DNA of 6,352 nucleotides, taken from assembly GCA_046724665.1 (NCBI GenBank), contig JBKOWZ010000308.1, positions 1 to 6,352 of the forward strand, in the 5' to 3' direction. Made by a program: the position numbers and the translations under genes. The notes below the pieces were generated by a model, which was given only the letters and a program-made list of their open reading frames with translations, made no database searches and was not told where the DNA came from. Positions 5,854-6,352 of this stretch are shown piece by piece (position 1 is the stretch's first letter; each line of letters starts with the position of its first letter). This DNA comes from Actinocrinis sp046724665. Its GTDB lineage: Bacteria > Actinomycetota > Actinomycetes > Streptomycetales > Catenulisporaceae.

Positions 5854-6045
5854 GGCTGCCCGTCATGGCGGCAAGGACGTGTCTATGACGAATCCGGCCA
5901 TCACCGCCGCCACGGCCCGGCGCCGCTCGTCAGCCGCGTGCCGGTCCCGGGGCGCGCGCGGGGAGCAACCGTTCGCCTCGCGCCGTTTACCCCGAGCCGG
6001 GACGTTTGTCATGAGCCTGTCACCCGGACCCGTGACGCTCCGAGT

Positions 6046-6352
6046 GTGCGCAGACCCCCCACTGACGGGCCGCCGCTGGTCGTCTCGATCCACGACGTCG
6101 CGCCCGCCACCGCCGCCGAGACCCGCAGCTGGCTCGCCGATCTGGACGGACTCGGCGTACGCGCCACGCTGCTGGTCGTCCCCGGGCCGTGGCGCGAGCC
6201 GGCGCTGGCCGACGCGCCCGAGTTCGGCGCCGAGCTGCGCCGCACCGCCGAGGCGGGGCACGAGCTCGCGCTGCACGGCTTGAGCCACGTCGCGCAGCCC
6301 GGCGGCACGCCGTCGCGCAGCTGGACCGGCCAGATCGCCGCGCGCGGCGCGG
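6046..6352 (+). CDS. DUF2334 polysaccharide deacetylase-like protein, N-terminal part (runs off the window)
   Basis: The first 102 residues of a carbohydrate esterase 4/NodB-like protein. After a short leader (VRRPPTDGPPLV) comes VSIHDVAPA, with the Asp of the first motif. A helix-strand unit follows (TRSWLADLDGLGVRATLLVVPG), then EAGHELALHGLSH, where HGLSH is the metal-binding H-x3-H motif. This order fits DUF2334 (deacetylase-type) proteins, which act on sugars or glycans; the substrate is unknown. The later motifs lie outside the window. The GTG at 6046 is the likeliest start: it is in frame shortly before the domain, but no Shine-Dalgarno site precedes it, so the message may be leaderless. 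The ATG at 6011 is in another frame. No signal peptide is visible, so the product may be cytoplasmic. It diverges from the DJ-1/PfpI gene. Confidence 0.82.
   Translation, partial: MRRPPTDGPPLVVSIHDVAPATAAETRSWLADLDGLGVRATLLVVPGPWREPALADAPEFGAELRRTAEAGHELALHGLSHVAQPGGTPSRSWTGQIAARGA

Noticed and set aside
5863..6012. Possible 49-residue minus-strand leader ending in an ATGA overlap with an upstream ATG of the DJ-1/PfpI gene
   Set aside because: The overlapped ATG (5866) is not the preferred start, the leader's own ribosome binding site is weak, and the frame extends as a shadow opposite the deacetylase gene.
5885..6283. Plus-strand frame from the ATG at 5885 through the ATG at 6011
   Set aside because: From 6082 on it is out of frame with the recognisable deacetylase sequence. 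Its own translation is Arg/Pro/Ser-rich with no domain.

Overview
The window is high-GC DNA with the codon habits of an actinomycete: third positions are mostly G or C, GTG starts are common, and Shine-Dalgarno sites are GGAGG-like. I cannot place it to genus. All the genes look chromosomal. I see no rRNA, tRNA, CRISPR array, transposase or phage gene.

Left part (1-2510, minus strand). Three genes for membrane proteins run right to left: a polytopic membrane protein with a proline-rich N-terminus (1386-2510), a four-helix DUF4129 protein (313-1266), and a small membrane protein that overlaps the DUF4129 gene by an ATGA stop/start and leaves the window at base 1. DUF4129 genes in actinobacteria often sit with MoxR-type AAA+ ATPase and DUF58 genes. 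Those would be expected beyond base 1 but are not visible here. Two of the three proteins have low-complexity proline-rich N-termini.

Middle (2511-4291). A 311-base divergent gap separates this cluster from a plus-strand GT4 glycosyltransferase resembling the mycobacterial mannosyltransferase MgtA/PimB (2822-3946). The first Glu of its usual E-x7-E motif is Asp. After it comes a 345-base convergent gap packed with inverted repeats, including a hairpin with 17-bp perfect arms that probably terminates transcription from one or both sides.

Right part (4292-6352). A minus-strand pair encodes a DJ-1/PfpI-family protein with a Cys100 nucleophile (5168-5839), followed after 97 bases by a tandem-domain VOC (glyoxalase fold) protein (4292-5068). 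Both have strong ribosome binding sites and may serve metabolite detoxification or repair. Diverging from them on the plus strand is the start of a DUF2334 polysaccharide-deacetylase-like protein (6046 to the window end), with the metal-binding H-x3-H motif visible. The glycosyltransferase and the deacetylase suggest a loose cell-envelope glycan theme, but they are not one operon.

I found no clear new defence or mobile system. The items most worth a second look are the proline-rich membrane-protein cluster, the structured convergent intergenic region, and the altered glycosyltransferase motif.
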